Shown: positions 46,345 through 55,598, numbered from the stretch's first letter. The stretch is DNA of 64,000 nucleotides from Cytophagales bacterium UBA2561 (GCA_002340355.1 DDLX01000026.1:124001-188000), one strand, 5' to 3'. Program-made: numbers and translations. Notes: generated by a model from the sequence alone, not told the origin.

Positions 46345-46902
46345 ATGCAATTTATTCGCACTGATTTTTCCGATTTATGGATCATAGAACCCCAAATTTT
46401 TGGAGATCATCGAGGCTATTTTTATGAGAGTTTTCATCTCAAAAAATTTCACCAAGCTACAGGACTTCATCCCAAATTTGTACAAGACAATCAATCAAAA
46501 TCCAGTTATGGCGTATTGCGAGGCTTGCACTTCCAATATGGCAAATTTGCTCAGTCAAAATTGGTACGGGTCTTGAGTGGAAAAGTTTGGGATTGGGTTG
46601 TTGATTTACGTTCTGATTCTCCTACTTTTGGGAAAAGTTTTGGCATAGAATTATCAGTGGAAAATCGAAAACAATTATACATTCCCAAAGGATTCGCGCA
46701 TGGTTTTGTAGTTCTGAGTAAGACTGCCGAATTTGCCTATAAATGTGATAATTTTTATGCTCCCAATCATGAATCAGGCATTATCTATAATGATCTTGAT
46801 TTAAAAATGGATTGGCAAATTCCTGAAAATGAGCAAATTATTTCTGAAAAAGATAAACAACTTCTTTCTTTTTCACAGATTACTGAAAAACAATATTTTT
46901 AG
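46345..46902 (+). CDS. rfbC: dTDP-4-dehydrorhamnose 3,5-epimerase
   Basis: Epimerises dTDP-4-keto-6-deoxyglucose at C3 and C5 on the way to dTDP-rhamnose. 185 residues forming a cupin barrel. Family motifs are EPQIFGDHRGYFYESF, the catalytic-His region VLRGLHFQYG (His62), KLVRVLSGKVWDWVVDLR and IPKGFAHGFVVLS. It is in an operon with rfbA. A palindrome follows its stop by 16 nt and overlaps the leader of the next gene. Confidence 0.97.
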   Translation: MQFIRTDFSDLWIIEPQIFGDHRGYFYESFHLKKFHQATGLHPKFVQDNQSKSSYGVLRGLHFQYGKFAQSKLVRVLSGKVWDWVVDLRSDSPTFGKSFGIELSVENRKQLYIPKGFAHGFVVLSKTAEFAYKCDNFYAPNHESGIIYNDLDLKMDWQIPENEQIISEKDKQLLSFSQITEKQYF

Positions 46903-46917
46903 TTCGATATTTTTACT

Positions 46918-46949
46918 CCCTTTGGCAAAGTTCAACCTTTGTCAAAGGG
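46918..46949. repeat. 32-nt palindromic intergenic element, copy 7
   Basis: Arms CCCTTTGGCAAAGTTC and AACCTTTGTCAAAGGG pair at 13 of 16 positions. It lies between the rfbC stop and the recombinase start at 46963. It is of a CTTTGrCAAAG subtype shared with the left half of copy 6. Confidence 0.65.
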
Positions 46950-46962
46950 TAAGCTCTTCAAA

Positions 46963-47865
46963 ATGATTTCGTCTTTTCTCAATTATTTAGAGTTTGAAAA
47001 ATGTGTGAGTCCACATACTTTGAAAGCCTATCGTAAAGATTTACAGCAATTTGCTGAAAATTATTCACGTCAAAATTCATCGTCAGAAGCATATGCTTTT
47101 TGGGAAGATATTCCAATTGAAAAGGCACAACATCAAGACATTCGAATGTGGATTATTGACATGATGGAGGTCAAAATTACGCCCAAAAGTATCAACCGAA
47201 AACTGGCAACTTTGCGGGCATTTTACCGTTTTGTGATGCGAAAAGGTGAACTTGAGAAATCACCAATGCAAAAAATTAGAACACTAAAAACAGGAAAGGC
47301 ACTGACTACTTTTGTCCCTGAACCACATCTTGAATTTATCCAAAAAATTGAATTTGAAAACACTTTTCAAGACCAACAAAATCAACTCATTGTAGAGTTG
47401 CTTTATGGTACAGGAATTCGGCTTTCTGAGCTTATCGAACTACGTAAAGAAAATATAAATTTTTTACGAAATACCATTAAGGTTTTTGGAAAACGAAAAA
47501 GAGAGCGTTTGATTCCATTATATCCCGAATTGGTCAAATTAATACAGATTTTTTTGGAAAAATACCCCTCTGACTTACCGTATCTTATCCGTACCAAAAA
47601 AGATAAAAAAGCCTATTCATCCTTAGTTTATAGGGCTGTAAGACGGGTTTTAGACCAAGTTACTACGGTTGAAAAACGGAGTCCACACGTCCTCAGACAT
47701 TCTTTTGCGACCCACTTGTTGGACAGAGGAGCGGAACTAAGTGCTGTTCAAGATTTGTTGGGACATACCTCACTTTCAGCAACCGAAATCTATACACACA
47801 ACACCCTTGACAAATTGAAAAAAATTTATAAAAATGCTCATCCCAAGGCGCAACATCTGGGCTAA
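46963..47865 (+). CDS. Tyrosine recombinase XerC/XerD-like
   Basis: 300 residues from ATG 46963; an in-frame TTG at 46939 lies inside the upstream palindrome and is unlikely. Residues ~1-95 are a SAM-like core-binding domain (NYLEFEKCVSPHTLKAYRKD). The catalytic domain has the full tyrosine-recombinase set: Arg153 (GTGIRLSEL), His242 and Arg245 (HVLRHSF), His268 (LGHTSLS) and nucleophile Tyr277 (IYTH). Length and layout fit housekeeping XerC or XerD, which resolve chromosome dimers at dif, rather than a phage integrase. No adjacent attachment repeats are seen. Confidence 0.9.
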   Translation: MISSFLNYLEFEKCVSPHTLKAYRKDLQQFAENYSRQNSSSEAYAFWEDIPIEKAQHQDIRMWIIDMMEVKITPKSINRKLATLRAFYRFVMRKGELEKSPMQKIRTLKTGKALTTFVPEPHLEFIQKIEFENTFQDQQNQLIVELLYGTGIRLSELIELRKENINFLRNTIKVFGKRKRERLIPLYPELVKLIQIFLEKYPSDLPYLIRTKKDKKAYSSLVYRAVRRVLDQVTTVEKRSPHVLRHSFATHLLDRGAELSAVQDLLGHTSLSATEIYTHNTLDKLKKIYKNAHPKAQHLG

Positions 47866-48128
47866 AAAGAGCGTTAATAGGAATGTTGGCAAATAATAAA
47901 ATTATACAAAACAAATATTATATACTAATATTATAATAATTTTAAAAATAAGTTTGCAATTCTTTTACAAATCCTTAACTTGTAATCAGTTCTAATTTTT
48001 AGTCAAAGGACTTACTAAAAATTATCCAAAAATAACAAACCACTCAAAATCCAACTAGCTGATGGATTTTCCTTACTTCGTTTTTTTATTAAAATTTTTA
48101 TTACACATTAATTAAATTCAAGAATTTT

Positions 48129-48428
48129 ATGAAGTTAGAAATGCGTTCCGTCCACTTTAAAGCAGACCAAGATTTGCTTGATTTTATACAACAAAAAGTA
48201 GATAAATTAGAGACATTTTATGACCGTATTACGGGCGGTGAAGTGTATCTTCGAGTAGATAAAAATGATGCTCGTAAGAACAAAGTTGTTGAAATTAAGC
48301 TATTTGTCCCAGGAGGAAGCATCTTTGCCAAGGAGCAATCCAACTCTTTTGAGGCGGCAACCGATAACGCCACAGAAGCCTTGCGCCGACAAGTCAAAAA
48401 ACATAAAGATAAACAACGAAATAATTAA
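48129..48428 (+). CDS. hpf: Ribosome hibernation-promoting factor (HPF/RaiA, short form)
   Basis: 99 residues. Short HPF/YfiA-type protein that binds the 30S subunit and stalls ribosomes in stress or stationary phase. Typical features: MKLEMRSVHFKADQDLLDFI at the start, beta strands with VEIKLFVPGGSIFAKEQ, and a C-terminal basic helix (ALRRQVKKHKDKQ). Being short, it lacks the dimerisation tail of long HPF. It is transcribed alone with a strong terminator after it. In the 263 bp upstream I see only an AT-rich region. Confidence 0.92.
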   Translation: MKLEMRSVHFKADQDLLDFIQQKVDKLETFYDRITGGEVYLRVDKNDARKNKVVEIKLFVPGGSIFAKEQSNSFEAATDNATEALRRQVKKHKDKQRNN

Positions 48429-48450
48429 GTTTTTTAAAGTACTTAGACCT

Positions 48451-48483
48451 AAAAAGCCTTCCACTCTGGAAGGCTTTTTTTGT
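48451..48483 (+). terminator. Intrinsic terminator after hpf
   Basis: Perfect 12-bp stem AAAAAGCCTTCC / GGAAGGCTTTTT with a 5-nt loop and a run of T residues after it, 22 nt past the hpf stop. A textbook intrinsic terminator. Confidence 0.85.
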
Positions 48484-48539
48484 TTTTTTAGTTTTATTTT
48501 TACCTTTTTCTGATAAAGAATTCATCTGGATAAAATTTC

Positions 48540-49508
48540 ATGCCTAGAACAACAACTCAAAAATTTAATACGGTTATTCAAAAAAACACCTACTATTTCT
48601 TCAATGCCAAATTCGAACAGCAATATGAAGGCTATATTTCTTCACTTAAAGAATTACTGCTGTTACTCAAAAATCGTATTGATAATGAAGGACTTAAAAA
48701 AGAAATTTTTGAAGATTTATTAAAAAATAGAAAGAATGGACTACGTGCCATTTTAGCTTTAACGGGTTTTTCAAATGAATATCTCAAACGTTTAATCACC
48801 ATTATTCGTATTGTGGACGATTCGGAGTTAAACCAATTGGTTTATAAAGAAAAATGGCATCAACCAACTCCTAAAGTCAGGGAATGGAGTGACATAACCA
48901 TTCAAAAATTGATTCAGAAAAATGAATATTTTCGGAAAGGTGTTGTCAATTTATTTTTTGAAGGGGCTTCAATTTCATTTCTAACTGAAACAATTCCACT
49001 TTTTGAACTCAGGAAATTAAGTTTATCCAAACTCAAATTTGAAATTCCTGAAATGTTGGATACACTGGTGCGTTACAAGGAAAAAGGAAGCTATTCAGGC
49101 AAAAAAGCAAATAATCCTGAAATTGTGATTTCTGAAATTTTAACCCAATCAGATATCACTTTTGAGACGGGTGATTTGACTGACTTAATTCATAATGCCC
49201 CAAATAGTAAACGTACTATGGATTTTATTATTCCCAATAAGGAAAATCCTAAACTTATTATCGAATGTTCATTTTTAGCAACCACATCATCAGGACAAGG
49301 TGATAAATCAAAAACTGAAATATCTATTAATGAGTTAATTAAGGCACACTATCCCAAAGCTCAATTCATTGGATTTGTCGATGGAATTGGTTGGTATGTC
49401 CGTCAAGGCGACCTCAAACGGATGGTCTCAGCGTATGAGGATGTTTATACATTTCATCCCGAAGAATTACAACGATTTGAACAACTCCTATCCCAAATTT
49501 TGAAATGA
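48540..49508 (+). CDS. Type II restriction endonuclease, PD-(D/E)XK-like (DpnII-type)
   Basis: 322 residues. An N-terminal helical region is followed by a C-terminal nuclease-like part: TMDFIIP (Asp228) then LIIECSF (Glu242, Cys243, Ser244). This is a D-(x)13-E-x-S arrangement in which the usual lysine is Ser, comparable to the variant active site of DpnII/MboI-type enzymes; Lys257 or Lys259 in the following GDKSKTE may serve. The recognition site cannot be read. The stop overlaps the start of the adjacent methyltransferase by 4 nt, so the two are translated together as an R-M pair. Confidence 0.75.
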   Translation: MPRTTTQKFNTVIQKNTYYFFNAKFEQQYEGYISSLKELLLLLKNRIDNEGLKKEIFEDLLKNRKNGLRAILALTGFSNEYLKRLITIIRIVDDSELNQLVYKEKWHQPTPKVREWSDITIQKLIQKNEYFRKGVVNLFFEGASISFLTETIPLFELRKLSLSKLKFEIPEMLDTLVRYKEKGSYSGKKANNPEIVISEILTQSDITFETGDLTDLIHNAPNSKRTMDFIIPNKENPKLIIECSFLATTSSGQGDKSKTEISINELIKAHYPKAQFIGFVDGIGWYVRQGDLKRMVSAYEDVYTFHPEELQRFEQLLSQILK

Positions 49509-50518
49509 TAAATTCCTATTTAAATAAAATTACACAAGGAAATTGTTTAGAGTTACTAAAAAATATTCCTGACAATTCGGTAGATATGACTTTTGCCGAT
49601 CCCCCTTTTAATCTCAAAAAAAAATATACAAGTTATGCCGATAATTTAGAGTTTCAAGAGTACTTAAATTGGTGTGAATTATGGTTAAAAGAGTTAGCAC
49701 GAGTCACCAAGCCAACAGGTTCTATTTTTGTTCATAATATTCCTAAATGGCTGACTTTTTATGCTACTTTTTTGAATAAAATGGCTCATTTCAAACATTG
49801 GATTTCATGGGATGCTCCTACGTCTCCAATGGGAAAATCCTTACAACCAGCACATTATGGGATTTTATTTTATACCAAAACCCCAAAGGATGCTAAAATT
49901 TATGAACTGCGCTATCCACATAAACGAGACCGAAAGCAGGGCTATTTGTTGAAAGATTATGGTGGAAAAAAAGGATTGTTGCACCCCTTCGGTCCCCTTA
50001 TTTCGGATGTTTGGACGGACATTCATCGTATCAAACACAACCGAAAACGAGACCCACATCCATGCCAGTTACCAATTCATTTACTTGACCGTTTAATTTT
50101 ACTAACTACGGATGAAAATGACATTGTTCTTGACCCTTTCATGGGAACAGGTACTACGGCTATTTCAGCAAAACGATTAGGTCGCCAATTCATTGGTTTT
50201 GAGTTAGATGAAATGTATGCTCAAATTGCTCAAGAGAAAGTAAACAAAACGGAAAGTAATTTTAAGTTAGGAGAAACTTGGGTTAGTTTTTATTTGAAAC
50301 AGGTTATTACAATTCGGCATTCTGATTGGGAAGATTTAGAAAATTATTTTATAATTCCAAATCCCGCTAAAGTTATTGATTTTCAGAAAATTAAACTAAA
50401 AAATAAACATTGGCTACCTCAAGAAAACCAACATGAAATTCAACTTCAAAATCATGAAAAAACCGAAGAAAATGTAAGTTGTACAAACTCTTCACAGCAA
50501 AAACTCATCTTTAAATAG
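49505..50518 (+). CDS. DNA methyltransferase (beta-class, N6-adenine or N4-cytosine)
   Basis: 337 residues. Motif IV comes first (FADPPFNL, DPPF at 32-35), followed by the target-recognition region and motif X/I (DPFMGTGTTAISAKRL, 210-225), the order of beta-class methyltransferases. DPPF points to an exocyclic amino-methylase; N6-adenine is more usual than N4-cytosine for this motif. It overlaps the endonuclease gene by 4 nt (ATGA) and protects the host DNA. The C-terminal ~60 residues are a hydrophilic Gln/Glu-rich tail. The porZ-like gene starts 9 nt after it. Confidence 0.9.
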   Translation: MINSYLNKITQGNCLELLKNIPDNSVDMTFADPPFNLKKKYTSYADNLEFQEYLNWCELWLKELARVTKPTGSIFVHNIPKWLTFYATFLNKMAHFKHWISWDAPTSPMGKSLQPAHYGILFYTKTPKDAKIYELRYPHKRDRKQGYLLKDYGGKKGLLHPFGPLISDVWTDIHRIKHNRKRDPHPCQLPIHLLDRLILLTTDENDIVLDPFMGTGTTAISAKRLGRQFIGFELDEMYAQIAQEKVNKTESNFKLGETWVSFYLKQVITIRHSDWEDLENYFIIPNPAKVIDFQKIKLKNKHWLPQENQHEIQLQNHEKTEENVSCTNSSQQKLIFK

Positions 50519-50527
50519 TCTAAACTT

Positions 50528-52849
50528 ATGTTCCAAAGTGACGTTTTTCAAAAATCTGCTGAACCTTCAATATTTAGCAGTTCAATAATTATCAAAATAA
50601 TACTATTTTTATTGTTTTTTCCTTTGCTTTTAAAAGCCCAAAATAACCGTATTCCGATTGATTCGTGGCGAAGTCATTTGACTTATCATAATGCTCGGAG
50701 TCTGGCTATTGGCAATAATCAAATTTATGTAGCTTCGGAAAATGGACTTTTTTCCTTTGACAAAAACACCCAGAAAATCACGGTTTTAGATAAATCAGAG
50801 GGTTTAAGTGATGTGGCTTTTAGTCGATTGGCATATTCTGAAAACTTACAAATGTTGGTGGTTGCCTACCGAAACGGTAATATTGACTTGGTTAAGTCTG
50901 ATGAAATTGTCAATGTTCAAACTGTATTAAATTCTCGTTTCGAAGACAAAACAATTTATCATATTTATCTGAATAATGATAAAGCCTACTTTTCAACAAA
51001 ATTTGGGGTAACTATCTTAGATTTAAAGACTTATCAGATTTTAGAAACTTATGACCAGATTGGTGATAATGGAACAGAGATTTCGGCTTTTGCTTGTACC
51101 ATTTCTCAAAATAAGTTATTTGTAGCTACATCCGAAGGTTTGAAATCAGTTCCTCTAAATCCTGAAATTAACCGCCAAGATTTTCGTAATTGGACTACAC
51201 TTATTCCAAATTTCAATAATGATTTGCGAACGGTTTCGTCTCTGAATGATAAAATTTATTTTGGAATTAATGGAAATGGTACGTATGTATTTGATGGTAC
51301 AAATTCTCAAATTTTAATAGAAACTGCAGGACTTAATTTTGTGGATATTTCTGAAAGTCAAGATAAAATTTCAATTTGTGCTACGGATAGATTATTTATT
51401 GTTGAAAATGAAATAGTACAAGATTTTGTTGGTGATAAAATCATTGCTCCTCGTCAGCTTTTATTTGATACTGATAACAATTTATTTTTGGCTGATAATT
51501 TTTTTGGTTTAGTCACACAGTCAGGACAAAGTTTTATAAATTATTTCCCTTCAGAAGTTTACACGCCAGAGGCTTTTAAAGTTTATAATTTTGAAACTCC
51601 AACAGGACATCAAATTTTAAGTATTTCGGGTGGATATGAGTCGGATTTTCAGCCTAAAAACTCACAAAATGGATTTTATATTTTTGAAAAAGGTATCTGG
51701 AAAAATTACAATTCAATTGATGAAACAGGAAGTTCAGTTGCAATTCCTGTCTTTCAAGATTTGACAGCTTCGGCGTATGATCCAACCACAGGAGTTTATT
51801 ATTTTGCTTCCTTCGGAAATGGCATCTTAATTTGGAATTCTAATGAAAATTCGTTTGAAAGCGTAACTGCTGAAAACTCCATTTTACCCAATAATCGAAT
51901 TTCAGATATTACCTTAGATTTTGAAGGAAATTTATGGATTGCTTGTTTTAATGTAGCTGAAAATGAGTATTCTATTCTTCAACGCCGAAAAGATGGAAGT
52001 TGGAATGGTCGTTTTGCTCGTACTCCTTCTGACCGTTTTCCGACCGAATTAATTTCTGATTTAGCAGGAAATATTTGGATACGTTTGAATCCTAATTATT
52101 TGGGTGGAATTTTGGTTTGGAATCCTGAAACTGGAGAAGAAATTTTGTTAGATGATGCCCAGCTACAAGGAAATTTACCGAGTAGTAAAGTGCGGTGTAT
52201 GCACTTGGATAAGGAAGATAATTTGTGGGTTGGTACGGATGAAGGCATTCGAATTTTTTATAACTCATTTGCAATTTTTTCGGAACAGAATCCGCAAGGA
52301 CAACCTGTCGTTTACAATTTTTCGGAATTTCTGAACAATCAAAAAATTACGGCAATTGCTTCGGATGGCGGGAATCGGAAATGGATTGGAACAGAAAATG
52401 GCGTGTACTTATTTGATACAGATAAGTCCGAAATTATCTCTCAATTTGATGAAAAAAATAGCCCCTTACTTTCGGATAAGATTCGTAGCATTGCTATTAA
52501 TGATGAAACAGGAGAAGTATTTTTTGCGACTGATAAAGGTATTTCTTCTTATCAAGGAACTTCCACTAAATCAGGTCGTTCACATCAGCGTGTTACTGTC
52601 TTTCCTAACCCTGTTCGTCCTGAATTTATGGGAAAAATTGCCATTTCGGGACTAGTTTCAGATGCTAATATCAAAATTACAGACATCACAGGAAAACTTA
52701 TTTTTGAAACTTTTGCTCAAGGCGGAACAGCCATTTGGGAAGGTAAAAATTTTACAGGTGAAAATGCCAAAACAGGGGTCTATTTGGTATATAGTTCCAA
52801 TGAAGATGGAACAGAAACTTTTGTTACCAAAATATTATTAATAAAATAA
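50528..52849 (+). CDS. porZ: PorZ-like protein with propeller and T9SS sorting domain
   Basis: 773 residues. Hydrophobic signal (~20-38), then WRSHLTYHNARSLAIGNNQI, the opening of PorZ, and two propeller domains of two-component-regulator type repeats (NGLFSFDK, DVAFSRLAY, NGIYTFDG-like, DNLWVGTDEGIRIF) to about residue 665. An extended linker leads to a C-terminal type A T9SS domain (VTVFPNPVRPEFMGKI ... GVYLVYSS) ending at 773. PorZ delivers anionic LPS to the T9SS attachment machinery. The symbol rests on length, order and the opening motif, not a database match. It follows the methyltransferase by 9 nt, an odd neighbour. Confidence 0.7.
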   Translation: MFQSDVFQKSAEPSIFSSSIIIKIILFLLFFPLLLKAQNNRIPIDSWRSHLTYHNARSLAIGNNQIYVASENGLFSFDKNTQKITVLDKSEGLSDVAFSRLAYSENLQMLVVAYRNGNIDLVKSDEIVNVQTVLNSRFEDKTIYHIYLNNDKAYFSTKFGVTILDLKTYQILETYDQIGDNGTEISAFACTISQNKLFVATSEGLKSVPLNPEINRQDFRNWTTLIPNFNNDLRTVSSLNDKIYFGINGNGTYVFDGTNSQILIETAGLNFVDISESQDKISICATDRLFIVENEIVQDFVGDKIIAPRQLLFDTDNNLFLADNFFGLVTQSGQSFINYFPSEVYTPEAFKVYNFETPTGHQILSISGGYESDFQPKNSQNGFYIFEKGIWKNYNSIDETGSSVAIPVFQDLTASAYDPTTGVYYFASFGNGILIWNSNENSFESVTAENSILPNNRISDITLDFEGNLWIACFNVAENEYSILQRRKDGSWNGRFARTPSDRFPTELISDLAGNIWIRLNPNYLGGILVWNPETGEEILLDDAQLQGNLPSSKVRCMHLDKEDNLWVGTDEGIRIFYNSFAIFSEQNPQGQPVVYNFSEFLNNQKITAIASDGGNRKWIGTENGVYLFDTDKSEIISQFDEKNSPLLSDKIRSIAINDETGEVFFATDKGISSYQGTSTKSGRSHQRVTVFPNPVRPEFMGKIAISGLVSDANIKITDITGKLIFETFAQGGTAIWEGKNFTGENAKTGVYLVYSSNEDGTETFVTKILLIK

Positions 52850-52972
52850 GCTCTTAAAAAATAGGTTTTTGGAAAAATAATTCTATTTTTGTATGGATTT
52901 GAACGTTCTTCTGTATGAGTAACTTTGATACAACACATTCATTTTAACTGATAAAACCTCAAAAAAAAATTC

Positions 52973-53431
52973 ATGTCCGCAGGAAAATCCCATGTTTTAT
53001 ATGTTGATGATGAAGACTCGAACTTGCGAATTTTCAAAACAACTTTTAAGCGGAACTACAAAGTTCATATAGCATTGACTATTTCTGAAGCATTTAATAT
53101 TCTTGATAATCAACCTATCTCCTTGATTATTGCTGATCAAAAAATGCCTGAAATGACAGGTGTGGAGTTTTTAAGTCAAGTTATTTTGAAAAATCCTACT
53201 CCTGTACGTATGATTTTAACAGGGTATAGTGATTTAGAAGCAGTAATTAAAGCCATCAATGCGGCAAAAGTATATAAGTATGCTACCAAACCTTGGAACC
53301 GAGATGAACTCCATAAAATGTTAGAAGAAGCACTAAATTACTACCAAGAAAGTAAGAAGTTACGTTTGGCACTTGATAATGCAAATCGCCGAATTAGTGA
53401 ATTAGAAAAGCAATTACTTCAGCAATCTTGA
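52973..53431 (+). CDS. Single-domain response regulator
   Basis: 152 residues. A CheY-like receiver: acidic pair in LYVDDEDSN, phospho-acceptor Asp55 (IIADQKMPEMTG), Thr/Ser in ILTGYSD and Lys in ATKPWNRDEL. It ends in a ~25-residue coiled coil (LRLALDNANRRISELEKQ). No output domain is present, so it likely acts by protein contact. It is highly similar to the receiver of the next gene, 132 nt downstream, suggesting a duplication. Confidence 0.9.
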   Translation: MSAGKSHVLYVDDEDSNLRIFKTTFKRNYKVHIALTISEAFNILDNQPISLIIADQKMPEMTGVEFLSQVILKNPTPVRMILTGYSDLEAVIKAINAAKVYKYATKPWNRDELHKMLEEALNYYQESKKLRLALDNANRRISELEKQLLQQS

Positions 53432-53563
53432 TTTTCAGTGAGCTAATAGTATTTTGCGAAGATTTATACAAAAGAAAAGTCCTTAGAATGTAAAATAGCA
53501 TTAAATTTGTGCTTACTTTTGTAGCTATTAGTATCCGAGTCAAACGGTTATTAAATTATCCCA

Positions 53564-54781
53564 ATGAGAAAAGAAAAACAGCCTATTTTGTATGTTGATG
53601 ATGAAGAAAGCAATCTACGAATTTTTAAAACTGCATTCAAGCGATTTTATAAAGTTCATACGGCTTTATCAGGTATGGAAGGCTTAGATATTCTAGCCAA
53701 ACATCCTGAAGTTCACCTCATTATTACTGACCAGAAAATGCCTAAAATGACAGGCATTGAGTTTCTGGAGAAAGCTGTGAATGATCACCCCGATCCTATA
53801 CGTATGATTCTCACAGGTTTTAGTGATGTAGAAGCTATCATTAAAGCCATTAACTCAGGGCGTGTTTATCGTTATATTACTAAGCCTTGGAGTAAGGATG
53901 AACTCAAGATTACATTAGATAAAGCTTTAGAAACCTATCGGCTCAAAATGGAAAATAAAAAGCTGATTGTCAATCTAAGACGTGCTAATGAAAGTCTAGA
54001 ACAAAAAGTCAAGGAACGTACTCGAAAAATCATGGATAGTATCCGATATGCTCAACGTATTCAGAGTGCTATTCTGCCTGAACTTCCTCAAATCCAGAAC
54101 TCCCTGTATGATTCTTTTGTATTTTTTAAGCCTAGGGATATTGTTTCAGGAGACTTTTATTGGTTTTATGAAACAGAGACAGAAATCGTGATCAGTGCCA
54201 TTGACTGTACAGGACATGGTGTACCAGGGGCATTCATGTCGTTGATTGGGAGTGACTTAATGAATATGATCATTAAGATACAACAAATTACAGATCCCGC
54301 CGATATTCTAAGTCGGATGAATGCAGGTATTCGAGCAGAACTTCGACAGGATGTTAATGATAATCGGGATGGAATGGATATGACAATTTGTGTCATTCAG
54401 AAAAATAAGAAACAAGTCATTTTTGCAGGAGCTAAAAACCCTTTAGTATATGTATCTGAAAGTCAAGGCTTAATAACTATAAAGGGAGATAAGCATTCTG
54501 TTGGAGGTTCTAAAAAAGGAGACTTACCTACGTTTATCAAACATAAAATCACCATTACAGAACCTACCATGTTTTATATTTTTTCAGATGGCTACCAAGA
54601 CCAATTTGGAGGACCTAATAACCGAAAATTCATGCGGCGCCGTCTGTACAATCTATTTCAAGAATCTTATGCCATTCCTGCCCACGAACAAACCGAGAGG
54701 CTAGAAACTGCCCTCAATGATTGGAAAGGTGACGAAAAGCAAATTGATGATATCCTGATTATTGGTTTTCGAATCATATAA
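53564..54781 (+). CDS. Receiver-PP2C (SpoIIE-type) serine phosphatase
   Basis: 405 residues. Receiver domain ~1-125 with LYVDDEESN, phospho-acceptor Asp56 (LIITDQKMP) and TKPWSKDEL, a coiled-coil linker (~130-165; NLRRANESLEQKVKER), then a SpoIIE/PP2C phosphatase (~175-405). Metal-binding and catalytic motifs are present: RDIVSGDFYWF, DCTGHGVPGAFMSLIG, DGMDMTICV, FSDGYQDQFGG and IDDILIIGF. The layout is that of RsbU/SiaA-like regulators in which a phosphorylated receiver gates dephosphorylation of an anti-sigma antagonist or SiaC-type protein. Its likely targets are the SiaC copies at 27053 and 58781 or the STAS-like protein at 55678 (inference). Confidence 0.9.
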   Translation: MRKEKQPILYVDDEESNLRIFKTAFKRFYKVHTALSGMEGLDILAKHPEVHLIITDQKMPKMTGIEFLEKAVNDHPDPIRMILTGFSDVEAIIKAINSGRVYRYITKPWSKDELKITLDKALETYRLKMENKKLIVNLRRANESLEQKVKERTRKIMDSIRYAQRIQSAILPELPQIQNSLYDSFVFFKPRDIVSGDFYWFYETETEIVISAIDCTGHGVPGAFMSLIGSDLMNMIIKIQQITDPADILSRMNAGIRAELRQDVNDNRDGMDMTICVIQKNKKQVIFAGAKNPLVYVSESQGLITIKGDKHSVGGSKKGDLPTFIKHKITITEPTMFYIFSDGYQDQFGGPNNRKFMRRRLYNLFQESYAIPAHEQTERLETALNDWKGDEKQIDDILIIGFRII

Positions 54782-55047
54782 TTATATATATATTCAATAG
54801 TCACTTAGCATTAATATCTATTTCTAGATTATTTAGTTGTGGCTATTTTTCTCCTCAGCACAAAAATCTTGTAATATTTAAATCTTGATGTTAATGAAAG
54901 GTTAAACCTCTTTCATAATACTGCTTCTATGTAAACATTCAGCTCAAATTTCGTTTATTTGCACAGGGTATCATTCATATAGACATCCACTCAATCATTT
55001 ATTTTATTCGGAAAATTCACTTGAAAAACAATCTTCTAATCAATACC

Positions 55048-55440
55048 ATGAGAAAAGTTTTTATCTTATTAGGCTTGTTGTTTTCAATAACAAGCATCAC
55101 TTACGCCCAAGATGGCTCGAAGGATAAAAAAGGGCAAATTACTTTTGAAGAGACTTCTCACGACTTTGGAGATATTCAACAAGGGACTGTAGTTGAATAT
55201 ACTTTCAAGTTTCAGAACACAGGTAATGCACCTTTTGTGATTTCTAATGTACGAACAACCTGTGGCTGTACTGCTACACAATGGCCTCGTGAACCTATTG
55301 CAGCAGGACAGGCAGCAGAAATCACTGCACAATTTAATTCAACAGGTAAATCAGGAGCACAAAATAAAGTCATTACAGTGATTTCTAATGCCCAAAATGC
55401 CCAAGAAATTGTTAGTATTAAAGCTAATGTAGTTAAATAA
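55048..55440 (+). CDS. DUF1573 domain exported protein
   Basis: 130 residues from ATG 55048, which begins a clean signal peptide (MRKVFILLGLLFSITSITYA then QDG). An upstream TTG at 55021 is in frame but less suited. The mature part is the DUF1573 beta-sandwich: FEETSHDFGDIQQGTVVEY, FKFQNTGNAPFVISNV and the conserved TTCGCTA cysteine pair. Many such proteins are periplasmic or surface, of unknown function. It is a single gene between the phosphatase and the STAS-like gene, with a terminator following. Confidence 0.88.
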   Translation: MRKVFILLGLLFSITSITYAQDGSKDKKGQITFEETSHDFGDIQQGTVVEYTFKFQNTGNAPFVISNVRTTCGCTATQWPREPIAAGQAAEITAQFNSTGKSGAQNKVITVISNAQNAQEIVSIKANVVK

Positions 55441-55496
55441 TTAAAAATAATAACCAATCTGCTCGACTGATTATTTAGTTTGGTTCTTTATGCAAA

Positions 55497-55524
55497 GGGA
55501 CAATCCTCAGGTTGTCCTTTTTTT
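55497..55524 (+). terminator. Terminator after the DUF1573 gene
   Basis: Stem built from GGGACAA...CC and GG...TTGTCC with a short CCTCAGG turn, followed by TTTTTTT to 55524. It lies about 55 nt after the DUF1573 stop. Confidence 0.65.
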
Positions 55525-55590
55525 GTGCCTAAATTTTTGGCTATCAAGTTACTTTGGTTTTCATTCTCACCAAACAGTATCCAAAATTGT

Positions 55591-55598
55591 GTATCTTT
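55591..55598 (+). promoter_or_regulatory. Candidate -7 box (TATCTTTG) upstream of the STAS-like gene
   Basis: Exact TAnnTTTG match after a terminator and 80 nt before the ATG at 55678. No clear TTTG at the usual upstream spacing. Its position after a terminator and before a gene supports it. Confidence 0.4.

Noticed and set aside
46963..47865. Integrase of a genomic island
   Set aside because: Length and domain layout fit XerC/XerD, and no flanking direct repeats or tRNA attachment site are seen; the nearest tRNA is 30 kb away.
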